Positions 16,396 through 26,323 of a stretch of DNA of 43,697 bases are shown one piece after another (position 1 is the first letter of the stretch; each line of letters starts with the position of its first letter). A program made the position numbers and the translations under genes. The notes beneath the pieces are model-generated. The model was not told the origin of the DNA. It searched no databases and saw only the letters and a program-made list of their open reading frames with translations. The DNA is taken from positions 1 through 43,697 of the forward strand of contig JACVZY010000057.1 in the NCBI GenBank assembly GCA_014654705.1. The letters are read 5' to 3'. This stretch comes from Ignavibacteria bacterium. GTDB taxonomy: Bacteria; Bacteroidota; Ignavibacteria; Kapaibacteriales; UBA4661.

Positions 16396-17580
16396 TTACG
16401 AAAAAACTTCCCGCACCTTATCAAAAAAATCCCGCGAATCCTTCCCCTCTTCGGGCTTTGGAGCGATGTTCGGGCTTTTGGAAAGCTCTTTGAGAGTAGC
16501 TTTTTCTTTAGGATTCAATTTTGTGGGAACATAGACATTGACCAAGATAATTTGGCTGCCTTTGTCGTAACTGTTCAACTGCGGTATCCCTTTGCCGCGA
16601 AGCGTAATCTTCGTGCCGGGCTGCGTACCGGCTTCTATCGAAATCACAGTCGAACCCTCAAGCGTAGGAACGGTTACATCGCCGCCAAGCGCTGCATCGG
16701 GGTAACTGATGGTCAACGTATAAAAAATATCGTTGCCCGAACGAGTGAAATAATCATGCTTTTTCTCCTCGATAATGATGAGCGCATCGCCCGCATCGCC
16801 ACCACGTCGCCCGGCATTGCCTTGACCACGCAGAGGAATGTAATTGCCTTCGCTCACTCCGGCAGGGATATTGACTTTAATCGTTGCTTCGCCCTTTAAT
16901 CGTCCTTCACCCTCGCACGTTTTGCAGGGGTCTTTCACAATCTGCCCCGAGCCGCCGCAGGCTTGGCAAGCGGAAACGTTGATAAACTGCCCAAACATCG
17001 AACGGGAAACCTGACGAATTTCGCCCGTACCATTGCACGTAGAGCAAGTCGTTAAGCCAGTGCCGGGTTTCGCGCCGGAGCCGGTGCAGGTGTCGCATTT
17101 CTGCATACGCTTGACGCGCACAGTTTTCTCGGCACCCTTCGCAATTTCTTCCATTGTGAGCGGAACACGAATCTTGAGGTCTGCTCCGCGCTCACCTGTC
17201 GGGCGGCGAGCGCCACCGCGCCCTCTGGAACTGCCCATGTTATTGAAAAGTTCATCAAAAATACTTCCACCACCACCACCGGCACCACCAAAAATATCGC
17301 CGAAATGGCTAAAAATATCATTGATGTTGGAGTATTGACCAAAGTCAGAACCTCCGCGAAGTCCTTGATGACCAAATTGGTCGTAGCGGCTGCGTTTGGT
17401 CTCATCGCTGAGGACTTCATACGCCTCGGTTGCCTCTTTGAACTTGTCCTCCGCTTCCTTGTTATCGGGATTGCGGTCAGGGTGGTATTGCAAGGCAAGT
17501 TTGCGATACGCTGCTTTGATTTCATCTTTTGAGGCAGATTTTCCAAGCCCTAGTATTTCGTAATAATCACGTTTTGCCAT
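16396..17580 (-). CDS. dnaJ: Chaperone protein DnaJ
   Basis: A 394-residue type I Hsp40. The J domain (1-70) carries HPD at 33-35. A long Gly/Phe region follows (about 75-125, [15 protein letters not shown]). The zinc-binding domain from Cys162 has four CxxCxGxG repeats ([32 protein letters not shown]). Two C-terminal beta-domains complete the protein. It stimulates the DnaK ATPase and delivers substrates to it. AGGAG lies 11 nt before the ATG. grpE is just upstream on the same strand (155 bp gap), but dnaK is absent between them and from the whole window. Confidence 0.97.
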   Translation of the reverse strand: MAKRDYYEILGLGKSASKDEIKAAYRKLALQYHPDRNPDNKEAEDKFKEATEAYEVLSDETKRSRYDQFGHQGLRGGSDFGQYSNINDIFSHFGDIFGGAGGGGGSIFDELFNNMGSSRGRGGARRPTGERGADLKIRVPLTMEEIAKGAEKTVRVKRMQKCDTCTGSGAKPGTGLTTCSTCNGTGEIRQVSRSMFGQFINVSACQACGGSGQIVKDPCKTCEGEGRLKGEATIKVNIPAGVSEGNYIPLRGQGNAGRRGGDAGDALIIIEEKKHDYFTRSGNDIFYTLTISYPDAALGGDVTVPTLEGSTVISIEAGTQPGTKITLRGKGIPQLNSYDKGSQIILVNVYVPTKLNPKEKATLKELSKSPNIAPKPEEGKDSRDFFDKVREVFS

Positions 17581-17735
17581 AATCGTTGATTCTCCTTTTG
17601 TTTTGAAATCTACCCTTACCTTTGGCGCTTGAGATTCACCGTTGGAAAACTCAATCTATCTATCGTAACGGGTTGAACTCAAAAACGCGACAATGTAAAG
17701 AGTGCCGTTCCTCTGTGTGGTGTGGGTATTCTGCG

Positions 17736-18374
17736 TTATTCTGCGCTTGTGGTGGAAGCGCCCGTTGCGTTTGTTCCGGCTGCTTCATTGCTTGAGACGG
17801 TATCAGCGTTGACGGCGGAGGGCGGCGCACCAGCATTAGGCATACCGGCAGAAACAATAACTCGTGCGTAGCGCAATACTTTGTTGCCAAGCATAAAGCC
17901 ACGCTGAGCTTCCTGCAAAATCTGTCCTTCCGGTGCTTCCGATGGCATCTGCATCAGTGCTTCATGCAGACTGGTGTTGAACTGCTCGCCCACCGTGGGC
18001 ATTGGTTCCACACCGGCATCTTGGAAGGTTTGTAACGTTTTATTGAAGACCAATTCCACGCCGTCCAGAAGCGCTTTGTAGTCGGTGCTGCTTTTGCCGC
18101 TTTCGACTGCCCGTTGCAAATCGTCCAACACAGGAAGGAGCTTTTGCAACAGTTTGGTATTGGCATGAACGATGAGTTCTTGGCGTTCCTGCTCGGTACG
18201 ACGTCGGAAATTTTCAAGTTCTGCCACTTTGCGAAGTGAGATTTCGCGAAATTCATCGCGCTCAGTGCGCAGTTTTTCCAATTCTTCCATAGCGCTCAGT
18301 GTTGGTGAGGGTTGTGTTACTTCTTCTGATACTACTGTTTCTTCGTTGGTTTTGGGCGATGATTGTTTGTTCAT
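17736..18374 (-). CDS. grpE: Nucleotide exchange factor GrpE
   Basis: A 212-residue GrpE. A charged, disordered N-terminus leads to the long dimer helix (MEELEKLRTERDEFREISLRKVAELENFRRR). Next come LLPVLDDLQRAVE and the beta-domain ending (VLRYARVIVS). The C-terminal 30 residues are a Ser/Thr/Ala-rich tail (GAPPSAVNADTVSSNEA...), longer than usual. It exchanges ADP on DnaK. I start at the ATG at 18374, with AAAGGAAA upstream; the frame stays open 41 codons further, but that stretch is hydrophobic and unlike GrpE. No CIRCE inverted repeat (TTAGCACTC-N9-GAGTGCTAA) is visible in the 241-bp upstream region. Confidence 0.95.
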   Translation of the reverse strand: MNKQSSPKTNEETVVSEEVTQPSPTLSAMEELEKLRTERDEFREISLRKVAELENFRRRTEQERQELIVHANTKLLQKLLPVLDDLQRAVESGKSSTDYKALLDGVELVFNKTLQTFQDAGVEPMPTVGEQFNTSLHEALMQMPSEAPEGQILQEAQRGFMLGNKVLRYARVIVSAGMPNAGAPPSAVNADTVSSNEAAGTNATGASTTSAE

Positions 18375-18615
18375 AGCGACGTTTCCTTTCACAAATAATG
18401 TAATAAACGAAACTGTGCAGATATGCAAAACTGTACAGTACATCCGAACTATACACACAAGTCCGAATGTGTACTTACAGACGAAAAGACTATTCAATTA
18501 TTTGCGCAACACAACATCAGATGCTGTGCTTACCTGTGTTGTTCTTGCTTATATCGTGCATCAAGATATTGTGTATAGACGGAGAGATGACGGCAAGAGT
18601 TTCGGTATAAGTTCA

Positions 18616-19542
18616 TTACAATAACTGATTCGTCTGAATATACTGCATACCGTCCCATTGATAGAGAATTTTGGTCTTGCGGGTCTCTAGGCGGGCATTG
18701 ACACCATTCTCACCCTCACGCTTGCTGGTCTGCGTGCGCGTTACCAGTATCGAATAGAGGTCTTTGCCCCATACTTTCATGGTTTCTATGGTCGCACGGT
18801 CTTCGGTAGAAGTGTTGTACTCACTCGCTGCTGCGGTTGTTTCGGCATTGGTGGCGGTACAAACCTCAAAAATTGGCTGCATAATGTCATTTTGAACGCG
18901 GAAAAGGCAAAGCATGGTTGTTGTTTGCGGGTGCTCATCCGAGCCTTGCGTAGCAGTCCACTCGAAGGCGAGGGCATATTCTTCATCCGTGATTTGATAT
19001 TTTTTTTGCTGAATACCCACAATATCTGCATCGGCAAATTCCGGTTCGTAAGTTGTATGTGCCAGAACGGGATTTGTATTGGTGCTATCGCGGAAGGCAA
19101 AAATATCAAATAAACATTCGTCCGCATTTCCAGCTTTTTCACGCTTCACAACTGCCATATACGTCTGCGCGGCAGCATTCAACTGCGTTACTTGTACATC
19201 GGTAACGGTGAATGTGCTTCTATCGTCGGGTTTGATTTCATTGGAATAGAGCGTTCTAATAAGATCGGACGGCACGAATCGCCCACAAATCTTTTCGGGA
19301 AGCGTTTTTTCAAAAGCAAGAACGACAGTTGCCTCATTGATAGTGATGGTCTGTGGAGCAATATTGGCAAGCGAAGCACTGGAAGTGGACTGACTGCCTT
19401 GGGCGGGCTGCGCAGCACCGCGCACAGCAGAACTATCGGCAAGGGCGACTTCCTTTGGAGTAGTCGAACAGGCAGAGAACGTACCAGCAGCATACAAGCT
19501 GAGTACGCAAACACTAGCGAGTGCGAAAGTTTGATGGCGCAT
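18616..19542 (-). CDS. Putative lipoprotein of unknown function
   Basis: A 308-residue predicted lipoprotein. The signal peptide RHQTFALASVCVLSLYAAGTFSAC ends in a TFSAC lipobox (Cys25). A 40-residue Ser/Ala/Gln-rich linker precedes a folded domain that starts near residue 68 (ITINEATVVLAFEKTLPEKICGRFVPSDLI). The domain has no motif I recognise. AAAGGAAA lies 5 nt before the ATG. It lies downstream of, and in line with, the gamma-glutamyltransferase gene (130 bp), with 241 bp to the grpE start. Attachment to the outer or inner membrane cannot be decided. Confidence 0.7.
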   Translation of the reverse strand: MRHQTFALASVCVLSLYAAGTFSACSTTPKEVALADSSAVRGAAQPAQGSQSTSSASLANIAPQTITINEATVVLAFEKTLPEKICGRFVPSDLIRTLYSNEIKPDDRSTFTVTDVQVTQLNAAAQTYMAVVKREKAGNADECLFDIFAFRDSTNTNPVLAHTTYEPEFADADIVGIQQKKYQITDEEYALAFEWTATQGSDEHPQTTTMLCLFRVQNDIMQPIFEVCTATNAETTAAASEYNTSTEDRATIETMKVWGKDLYSILVTRTQTSKREGENGVNARLETRKTKILYQWDGMQYIQTNQLL

Positions 19543-19672
19543 GGTTTTTCCTTTCAGATATAGTTGCTACCAATCGGCAAATATACCACATTATGCAACG
19601 ACCTGAAAGGAGAAATTGTCCCCAATGCCACTGCGCCCAAAAGGCAAGGCTACAAAAACAAATACAAACGTT

Positions 19673-21439
19673 CTAAAAACCAACAGCCATATCATCACCG
19701 CGAGGGTCGGCAGCACCCTCCAAAGACCCATCGGCGCGGCGAAGAATGATTTCCAACTTACCGATTGTCCCGATACTACGGAATGTATGCCCCTTGCGCT
19801 GCAAAGCAGATTCGACCTCGCTTGTGAATGCCCCCTGCTCTACACGCACAATGTCGGGTACGTACTGATGGTGAAAACGCTTTGTGTTGACAGCTTGTTG
19901 CGCGGTCATGTTGTGGTCAATAATATTGATAATGCCCTGTAAAACACTGGTAGTGATAGTTGTGCCGCCCGGTGTGCCGATAGCAAAGCTAAAATTACCG
20001 TTTTTTTCTACAATCGTCGGGGTCATGGAGCTTAACATTCGCTTGCGTGGCTGAATTGCGTTTGCTTCGCCGCCGATAGCGCCAAACATATTGGGTGCGC
20101 CCGGCTTAACGCTGAAATCGTCCATTTCATTATTCATAAAAAAGCCGGCACCGTCCACAACAATCTTAGAGCCGTAGCCGCCGTTGAGCGTGGTCGTCAG
20201 CGCCACTACATTTCCGGCGGGGTCAACGATGGAGAAGTGCGTTGTTTGGTCGGTGTTGCCGAAAGAGCGAACATCTTTACCGTAGGTGATTTCGGTGGAT
20301 GGCGTTGCTTTCTCAGGAGAATAGTTGCTCATGCGGGAGCGGAGGTATTGAGCATCCAGCAAACCTTTCATGGGCACGTTGTAAAAATCAGGGTCGCCGA
20401 GGTATTCTGCACGGTCAGCATAGACACGGCGCTCTATCTCAATCATGCAATGTGCAGATTTTTCCGTGTTCACGCCCCATTCTTTGAGTGGTTGGGCTTC
20501 CAGCAGCGTCAGCATTTGGAGCAGCCCTACGCCGCCCGCAGAGGGTGGTGGCATAGTGATAATGTTATGCCCGCGATAACTCCCACGCAAGGGGGTGCGC
20601 CACTTTGCAGAATAAGCATCTAAATCTTGCTGCGTAATGTACCCACCGCCGCGTTTCATTTCTGCAACGAGGAGCTCGGCAGTTTTTCCTCTGTAAAAGC
20701 CGTTGCGCCCTTTATCCCTGATGCGTTCCAGAGTGTTCGCAAGGTCTTCTTGCACCAGTTTATCGCCGGCACGCCAAGGACTTTTGTCGGGTTTGCAAAA
20801 ATACGCTTTTCCGGGATTGTAGAGCTCAAGCGCTTCACGTACTTCATTCAACCCTTCCGCCTCGCGCACAGTGAGGAAAACCCCATGCCGTGCAATGTCC
20901 ACTGCCGGCTGTACAAGCGCTTTCCACGGGAGTTTGCCATATTTTTTGTGCAATTGCACCATTGCATCCACCGTTCCGGGAACGCCCGAAGCCTTGTGCC
21001 CGAAGGTGCTGAGGCGCGGAACCACATTGCCCGCCGAATCCAAGTACATATCGCGTGAGGCGTTCATTGGTGCGGCTTCGCGAAAATCTAGCGAGATAGT
21101 TTTTCCATTTGCCATTCGTGCAACGATGAAGCCCCCACCACCAATATTCCCCGCCACCGGAAATGCCACTGCCAAGGCAAATTGCACGGCTACGGTTGCA
21201 TCGAACGCATTACCTCCATGCCGCAGAATTTCTGCCCCTATCTGCGAAGCAAGCGGGTGCGCCGAAACAACCATTGCCTTATGCCCAAACACGCCTTCTT
21301 TGGTGTACCCTTGGGGCGATTGCGAAACGGCGGAATTTTGGGAAAAGGGATTTCGCTCCGGCTGTTGTGCCGAAAGATTCGTCGAGAAAGCAATACTCAG
21401 AAGCAAGATGCAAAGCGGTGTGCGAAAGGAAATATTCAT
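19673..21439 (-). CDS. ggt: Gamma-glutamyltransferase (glutathione hydrolase)
   Basis: A 588-residue Ntn-hydrolase precursor with a signal peptide (ISFRTPLCILLLSIAFSTNLSA), so it acts in the periplasm. It should self-cleave before Thr399 in NTDQTTHFSIVD to give large and small subunits; Thr399 then becomes the nucleophile. Other known residues are in place: ALTTTLN, the lid-like FFMNNEMDDFS, LSSMTPTIV (Ser pair 470-471) and the oxyanion-hole GTPGG. The enzyme hydrolyses glutathione and other gamma-glutamyl compounds, or transfers the glutamyl group. I chose the ATG at 21439 because it opens the signal peptide directly. Confidence 0.95.
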   Translation of the reverse strand: MNISFRTPLCILLLSIAFSTNLSAQQPERNPFSQNSAVSQSPQGYTKEGVFGHKAMVVSAHPLASQIGAEILRHGGNAFDATVAVQFALAVAFPVAGNIGGGGFIVARMANGKTISLDFREAAPMNASRDMYLDSAGNVVPRLSTFGHKASGVPGTVDAMVQLHKKYGKLPWKALVQPAVDIARHGVFLTVREAEGLNEVREALELYNPGKAYFCKPDKSPWRAGDKLVQEDLANTLERIRDKGRNGFYRGKTAELLVAEMKRGGGYITQQDLDAYSAKWRTPLRGSYRGHNIITMPPPSAGGVGLLQMLTLLEAQPLKEWGVNTEKSAHCMIEIERRVYADRAEYLGDPDFYNVPMKGLLDAQYLRSRMSNYSPEKATPSTEITYGKDVRSFGNTDQTTHFSIVDPAGNVVALTTTLNGGYGSKIVVDGAGFFMNNEMDDFSVKPGAPNMFGAIGGEANAIQPRKRMLSSMTPTIVEKNGNFSFAIGTPGGTTITTSVLQGIINIIDHNMTAQQAVNTKRFHHQYVPDIVRVEQGAFTSEVESALQRKGHTFRSIGTIGKLEIILRRADGSLEGAADPRGDDMAVGF

Positions 21440-21491
21440 GGTGTCGGGAAAGAAGAAACGTAAATTCAAGAAATAAAAACTTCGAGCATCA

Positions 21492-22787
21492 TTACAATTT
21501 TACCGTCAAGCCTGCCGAAATAAGATTAATGGTGCTGCGGTTATAGTCAATACAAATAGCAACAGGTCCCAGATAATACGCCGCTCCGATGGTATAACGC
21601 AGCGAACTGGTGGGAATAGAAACCAATGCCGTTTGCGGGAATTCGTCGCCCGGATAGCCGGCGGCTTTGTCCGGCGCGTAGCCCGTAATATTGCCGGAAG
21701 CGTCTGTTTGCGCCTTGAGCAGACCTAATTGTGCTTGAATCTCAAAAGGAATGCTAAAGGTGTAACTGGCGTTGATGCCCAAGTAATCGAATGCAGCACC
21801 ACCGTATAGCTCAAAGTTGCCCCAGCGCTTGCTTGCGTGAAGATTGAGGTTGAAGATATTCGCATCCGCCCGAAGTTTTGCGCCCGTTACGCCAATGGTG
21901 TTCGTGAGTACGGTATTTTGATACACACCTTGCACCGCCAATTCCAAAGGCGCATCTTTCCAGTATTGCGAGAGACTGTGCTTTAAGCCCACTGCCCAAA
22001 AGCCAAAATTGCCGATGTTATTGCCCCAGTTCAGTTGCGGCAGAAAGCGTACAAGCAGCTCCGTTCCGGCGATAGCACCGATTTCTACTTGCGGCACTGC
22101 GAGCGGCAACCACGTGAGATTTTGACCGCTTGGAAGCGGAAAGTCATTCGGCAGGCGCTCAATCGCTGGCAGAATAGACTGACGCACCGATGCCGGCACG
22201 AGTGCAAGCGGGTCGCCAACGGCAGGATTTGTGAGACGCTGGCGAAAGTACGTCTTAGGCAAGGCAAATCGCTGCTGGATGTTGCCAAAAAAGGTGGATG
22301 ATGCACCCGGAAGTTGAATTTGACCGTCTCGTATGCCGTCGTTAATGACCACACGCAGCGCGTAGCTTGCCAAGCCCGCCGTGTCGCGTATCTGGACGCT
22401 TGGCAGAAGAGTGACATACTCACCAAGTTTATTCAAATCCAGTTCCGCACGGGGAACTTGCGGCGCAAACGTGAATTGGTCGGGATTCACAAATCCCGCC
22501 ATACCGTGAATGCCAACGCGAATGTAAAAGCCGTTTTTCTTGGCTACGTCGGCGGTGTGGTAAAAGCGTGAATTGGTCATGGAATTCAGCAACTGCACGA
22601 GTGGATTCAAGTAGGGAAGGCTATTCAGGCGAAAAAGCTCGCCGCCAAAATCGCGCACGACAGCCACGGTGAGTGGGTCTGCCTTTTGCTGTGCAGCGAG
22701 ACGGTTGAACGAAAAACAAGCAATAATCAGCGCCAAAGCGCATACAACCTTGCTGTGGCGAAGAGAGGAACAAAAAGAGTACGGCAT
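21492..22787 (-). CDS. Outer-membrane beta-barrel protein (DUF6588-like)
   Basis: A 431-residue protein with a signal peptide (about 1-32, ending NRLAAQ). The mature sequence alternates short amphipathic strands and turns and ends in a strand with a final Leu (INLISAGLTVKL), as in outer-membrane barrels. Stretches such as NFGFWAVGLKHSLSQYW, NLHASKRWGNFELYGGAAFDYLG and LRYTIGAAYYLGPVAICIDYN resemble a Bacteroidota barrel family known as DUF6588. Function is unknown. It lies upstream of and in line with ggt (52 bp gap) and is divergent from recO. Confidence 0.7.
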   Translation of the reverse strand: MPYSFCSSLRHSKVVCALALIIACFSFNRLAAQQKADPLTVAVVRDFGGELFRLNSLPYLNPLVQLLNSMTNSRFYHTADVAKKNGFYIRVGIHGMAGFVNPDQFTFAPQVPRAELDLNKLGEYVTLLPSVQIRDTAGLASYALRVVINDGIRDGQIQLPGASSTFFGNIQQRFALPKTYFRQRLTNPAVGDPLALVPASVRQSILPAIERLPNDFPLPSGQNLTWLPLAVPQVEIGAIAGTELLVRFLPQLNWGNNIGNFGFWAVGLKHSLSQYWKDAPLELAVQGVYQNTVLTNTIGVTGAKLRADANIFNLNLHASKRWGNFELYGGAAFDYLGINASYTFSIPFEIQAQLGLLKAQTDASGNITGYAPDKAAGYPGDEFPQTALVSIPTSSLRYTIGAAYYLGPVAICIDYNRSTINLISAGLTVKL

Positions 22788-22961
22788 AGCAAATCAGTTA
22801 AAAAGAAGATGATTCCTGCATCACGAAGGAAAACTCACGGAAAATACACAAATTCAGGGGAAAACGCAGGTGAATTTTTCGAGATTTTGCGCTATCTTGG
22901 TACTTTGTTCTGCTGTTCATGTTTTTTTGCCCTTTTTGCAACTCTTCTCCCAGCCAAACAA

Positions 22962-23729
22962 ATGATTTCCACAACTGAAGCCATTATCTTAAAATCGCTC
23001 AAATACCGCGATTCCAGCAAGATTCTGACGGTCTATTCTGCGGAATTTGGTCGCTGCTCGCTTGTTGCCAATGGCGCACGGAAGGCAAAGAACAAGTTTG
23101 GAAGCGCCTTAGAACCAATGTCGTGTAGCACACTTACCTTCTACAAGCACAGGGGTAAGGACTTGCATACGCTCTCCAATGCCGAAACATCTGTGCCACT
23201 ACGCAATCTGATGGACTCATTCGACCGCATCACCGCAGGCTTAGCTGTCTGCGAAATTGTCTATGCGTCCCAGATGCACGAAGAGCAGAATTTGGCTATT
23301 TTTGACCTGCTGCGGCGGACACTGGTGGCACTGAACGCAAGCGAACGCAACGAACAAACGCTCGTGCTGTGGTTTCAGGCACATTATGCGGCGCTACTGG
23401 GGTTTCGGCTTGCACCTACTGTTTGCGCTGCTACGGGGATTGCCGTGCAAGCCTCTGATGCGACGACTTTCACGATTTCCCTTGCCGATGGAGCGCCGTA
23501 TTCTCCGGCGCACGCGCTCCTCAATACCGGTTTTCAGATGGATGCCGGAACGCTTGCCGTATTGCAGCGCTTGATGATTATTCCCGTAGAACAAGCATCA
23601 ATGCTGGCATTATCGGAGCGCCAATTATCGCAAATGGGAGACTTTTTTGCCATGTACTATCAATTTCATCTTGACCGTAATCTCGGCGACCGCACACGGC
23701 GCTTTCTACAAGCTGCTCAGAATGAGTAA
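22962..23729 (+). CDS. recO: DNA repair protein RecO
   Basis: A 255-residue RecO. The N-terminal OB-fold begins ISTTEAIILKSLKYRDSSKILTVYSAEFGRCSLVANGARKAKN, the family hallmark. The helical C-terminal domain includes LRRTLVAL and RHLDRNLG-like helix residues (YYQFHLDRNLGDRTRRFL). RecO loads RecA onto SSB-coated single-stranded DNA with RecR. The usual four-cysteine zinc finger of the C-terminal domain is reduced to a single Cys (PTVCAATG), as in some lineages. The frame is open further upstream, but family alignment supports the ATG at 22962. It is convergent with hemB (21 bp gap). Confidence 0.93.
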   Translation: MISTTEAIILKSLKYRDSSKILTVYSAEFGRCSLVANGARKAKNKFGSALEPMSCSTLTFYKHRGKDLHTLSNAETSVPLRNLMDSFDRITAGLAVCEIVYASQMHEEQNLAIFDLLRRTLVALNASERNEQTLVLWFQAHYAALLGFRLAPTVCAATGIAVQASDATTFTISLADGAPYSPAHALLNTGFQMDAGTLAVLQRLMIIPVEQASMLALSERQLSQMGDFFAMYYQFHLDRNLGDRTRRFLQAAQNE

Positions 23730-23750
23730 TTGCAACCATCTGTGAGAGAT

Positions 23751-24776
23751 TTACAAACTCTGAATCCAACCACGCGCCTCGCGTGCCGCGTAGGAGATGA
23801 CGATAGATGCTCCCGCTCGCTTGAAAGATGTCCACAGCTCAAGGTGTCCCGCACGGCGTTCTATCAGCCCTTCACGCGCAAGAAGCTCTATGGCGGCATA
23901 TTCTCCACTCACGTGATAGACCGCAAGCGGCGCCAAAATACGCTCGCTGAGGCGTGTTACGATATCCAAGTACGGTACAGCAGGCTTGACCATGATAATG
24001 TCCGCACCGTCGGTAATGTCTCGCTCTGCCGAGGCGAGCGCATCCGACAGATTAAATGGTGAGAGTTGGTAGGTTGTGCGCCCTTGAAGCTGCACCGTAG
24101 CACTCGGTGCGGACTTGCACACATCACGAAAGGGTCCGTAAAACGCAGACGCAAATTTGCTGGCGTAACTCATCACTGCAACGTGGTCGAAGTTATTTGC
24201 ATCCAGCACTGTGCGAATGGCGTGTATTCTGCCATCGCTCATGTCACTTGGTGCAATACAATCCGCCCCTGCCTCTGCAAGACGAAGTGCATATTCAGCG
24301 AGCGTATAAACGGTTTCGTTGTTGAGCAGCCTCGCGCCGTCCGCGCTCAAAATACCGCAGTGTCCATGTTCGGTATAGCTGCACAAGCACAGATCACACG
24401 CCAGCCAAACATCAGCACCAAATCTACGTTTGACGGCAGCGACGACCAAAGCAGCAAAGTCAAAATCTGCACCGTGCGGATGGTGTGATTTTCCTGACGG
24501 TACGGGAAACAACAAAAATTTTCTTACCCCGGCAGCAATATCGTTCCCCACGCTTGCGATAACGCTCTCCAGCGTTTCCGAAAATATGCCCGGCATACCG
24601 CTTGATTCCTTGCGTTCACTCAGGCTTTCATCCACAAAAAGCGGCTGTATGAAATCACGATAGTCGAGTGTTACCGAAGCAGCAAGTTCGCGGATGTGGG
24701 CGTTTGCACGCAAGCGACGGTGTGTGGCAGGATAGTGAGCATCACCTAAAGCGTGTTGTGATGACGTGTTCGCCAT
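23751..24776 (-). CDS. hemB: Delta-aminolevulinic acid dehydratase (porphobilinogen synthase)
   Basis: A 341-residue HemB that condenses two ALA molecules to porphobilinogen. Both Schiff-base lysines are present: Lys207 (SYASKFASAFYGPFR) and Lys264 (IMVKPAVPYLD). The active-site metal triad is Cys130, Cys132 and Cys140 (DLCLCSYTEHGHC), so this is the zinc-dependent form rather than the Asp-rich magnesium form. The N-terminal arm ends in RRLRANAHIREL. The start overlaps the hemCD end by 31 bp, so the two are translationally linked. It is the last gene of the ALAS-hemCD-hemB operon. Confidence 0.97.
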   Translation of the reverse strand: MANTSSQHALGDAHYPATHRRLRANAHIRELAASVTLDYRDFIQPLFVDESLSERKESSGMPGIFSETLESVIASVGNDIAAGVRKFLLFPVPSGKSHHPHGADFDFAALVVAAVKRRFGADVWLACDLCLCSYTEHGHCGILSADGARLLNNETVYTLAEYALRLAEAGADCIAPSDMSDGRIHAIRTVLDANNFDHVAVMSYASKFASAFYGPFRDVCKSAPSATVQLQGRTTYQLSPFNLSDALASAERDITDGADIIMVKPAVPYLDIVTRLSERILAPLAVYHVSGEYAAIELLAREGLIERRAGHLELWTSFKRAGASIVISYAAREARGWIQSL

Positions 24777-26299
24777 GTTAAAAATGTTTTGATAGTTGGA
24801 AAAAGTATCGGCTGTAAACCTTCCGAGCGCAGTAAATCCGCCGTTTTTCCCGCAGGGCAGCAGTGAATTGCGCCCGTAGGCAAAAGTTCACGACAAGCGT
24901 GGTATTGTTCAAAACTCGTCCAAAAAAACGCATCTGCTGAACGAACTGCTTCCTGCAAGGGTTCAGTGAGGTTGGGCTGAAGTGTGTATGTACCAAGCGC
25001 TTTCCGCCCCTCGGCTTGCCAGACTGCTGCTGATGCGGTATTAGTGAGAATAAGTGTGTTGTGTTTCTGCACGTTGACAAGCGGCGAGCATAACACCGAA
25101 TCAACAAACTCCAGCCCGAAGCCGTCCGAAGAGCCTTCCACCCAAACGCCGCGCCGTGCAAGCTCCGTCCACGAACTCGTTCCCGCTGTCCAGACACGTT
25201 TTTGGCGGAGAATTTCTTCAAAAAATTGTTCGTGTGGGTGCTGTAAAACCCGATAATTGCTGACGAATACAACTTCTTCAGAAAGTAAAAAGTCTTCCCC
25301 GAACGCTGCCGGAATACGGGTAAAAAAACCTCTCATATAGTCTGAAGCCGAAAAAAGACGACGACCTCGCAAAGCCGACTCTGAAGCTGCGTCCAGAGTG
25401 AAGCGTAATTCTGTTACATCGGTTCCATCGGTTCGCGCGCCTGCCACAGTCAGCAAAGAAGTGTCTCGATGCGCCAGATAAACACCGCCAAAGCGTTGAT
25501 GGCAGCCGCCGCCAAACTCACGTAACAACTCACGCTCCCGAAGAACGCACTTTTCGAGCGCTTCGTCGCGCAGCCGTGCAACAATCTCACACGCTCGGCT
25601 GTTTGTAGCAAGGGCTTCTATCACGAGCGCTCCCTGTGCAGGTGCGGGTGCGCATTCCAGCAACGGCAGGTGCATTGTTTTCAAGCCTTCAAGGAGCGAC
25701 CTAATTTCGTCATGGGTTTGCGGCGCTGCCAGCAATCGATTCAGCCCCGCCGCCGCCAGAACGATGCCGTCGAACTCGCCCGCACGAAGTTTCGTCAGTC
25801 GTGTATCAACATTGCCGCGAATGGATTCGCAACGAATTTCTGCGACTTCGTGCCCTTCCACTCTAGGAAGCAAGCGCCGCAGAAGGGGTGGAACAAGCTC
25901 TTGCCGCCGAAGGGAAGATGTTCCGAGTGTTATGGATTTGCCATACTTGATATTGTCAATAACGGATGGCAAAAAAAGAACAACATCGCGCGGGTCGTCG
26001 CGCTGAAAAACCGCAGCATAAAATCGTGGGTCTTCGGCACGCTCAAGGCTCAAATCTTTAAGCGAGTGAACCGCAAGGTCGGCGTGTCCATCGAGCAACT
26101 GCTCGTCAATGCCTTTGGTAAAAAAATCACGCCCTTCCAGTTCATACAAGGGTGCAGAAAGCTGACGGTCGCCCGCCGAAGCAAGGGCAATTGTTTCAAT
26201 GTGGATAGTTGGGAAGGCTCGCTGTATCTGCTGTGCAGCAATATCCACCTGTACACGGGCAAGTTTGGACGAGCGAGAAACAATGCGAAGAGTATCCAT
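24746..26299 (-). CDS. hemC: Fused hydroxymethylbilane synthase / uroporphyrinogen-III synthase
   Basis: A 517-residue bifunctional protein. Residues 1-310 are HemC: IVSRSSKLARVQ, DLAVHSLKDL with the catalytic Asp82, the arginine-rich IRGNVDTRLTKL, and Cys266 in GGGCHQRFG, which binds the dipyrromethane cofactor. From about 320 the sequence becomes a HemD-like domain (EVVFVSNYRVL, RVWTAGTSSWTELARRGVWVEG, TLILTN, then FFWTSFEQY and CCPAGKTADLL). HemD domains are weakly conserved and this one is rather short (about 195 residues), so that half is less certain. Fusing the two steps would pass the unstable hydroxymethylbilane directly to the cyclising enzyme. It starts 24 bp after ALAS and overlaps hemB. 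Confidence 0.9.
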   Translation of the reverse strand: MDTLRIVSRSSKLARVQVDIAAQQIQRAFPTIHIETIALASAGDRQLSAPLYELEGRDFFTKGIDEQLLDGHADLAVHSLKDLSLERAEDPRFYAAVFQRDDPRDVVLFLPSVIDNIKYGKSITLGTSSLRRQELVPPLLRRLLPRVEGHEVAEIRCESIRGNVDTRLTKLRAGEFDGIVLAAAGLNRLLAAPQTHDEIRSLLEGLKTMHLPLLECAPAPAQGALVIEALATNSRACEIVARLRDEALEKCVLRERELLREFGGGCHQRFGGVYLAHRDTSLLTVAGARTDGTDVTELRFTLDAASESALRGRRLFSASDYMRGFFTRIPAAFGEDFLLSEEVVFVSNYRVLQHPHEQFFEEILRQKRVWTAGTSSWTELARRGVWVEGSSDGFGLEFVDSVLCSPLVNVQKHNTLILTNTASAAVWQAEGRKALGTYTLQPNLTEPLQEAVRSADAFFWTSFEQYHACRELLPTGAIHCCPAGKTADLLRSEGLQPILFPTIKTFLTWRTRHHNTL

Positions 26300-26323
26300 G
26301 AAAGGAAAAATTTGTTTTTGGGG

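Noticed and set aside
18498-18615. ACTGTACAGT-type short palindromes upstream of grpE as a possible CIRCE or operator
   Set aside because: The sequence does not match the CIRCE consensus, and a 10-bp palindrome alone is too weak to name a site.
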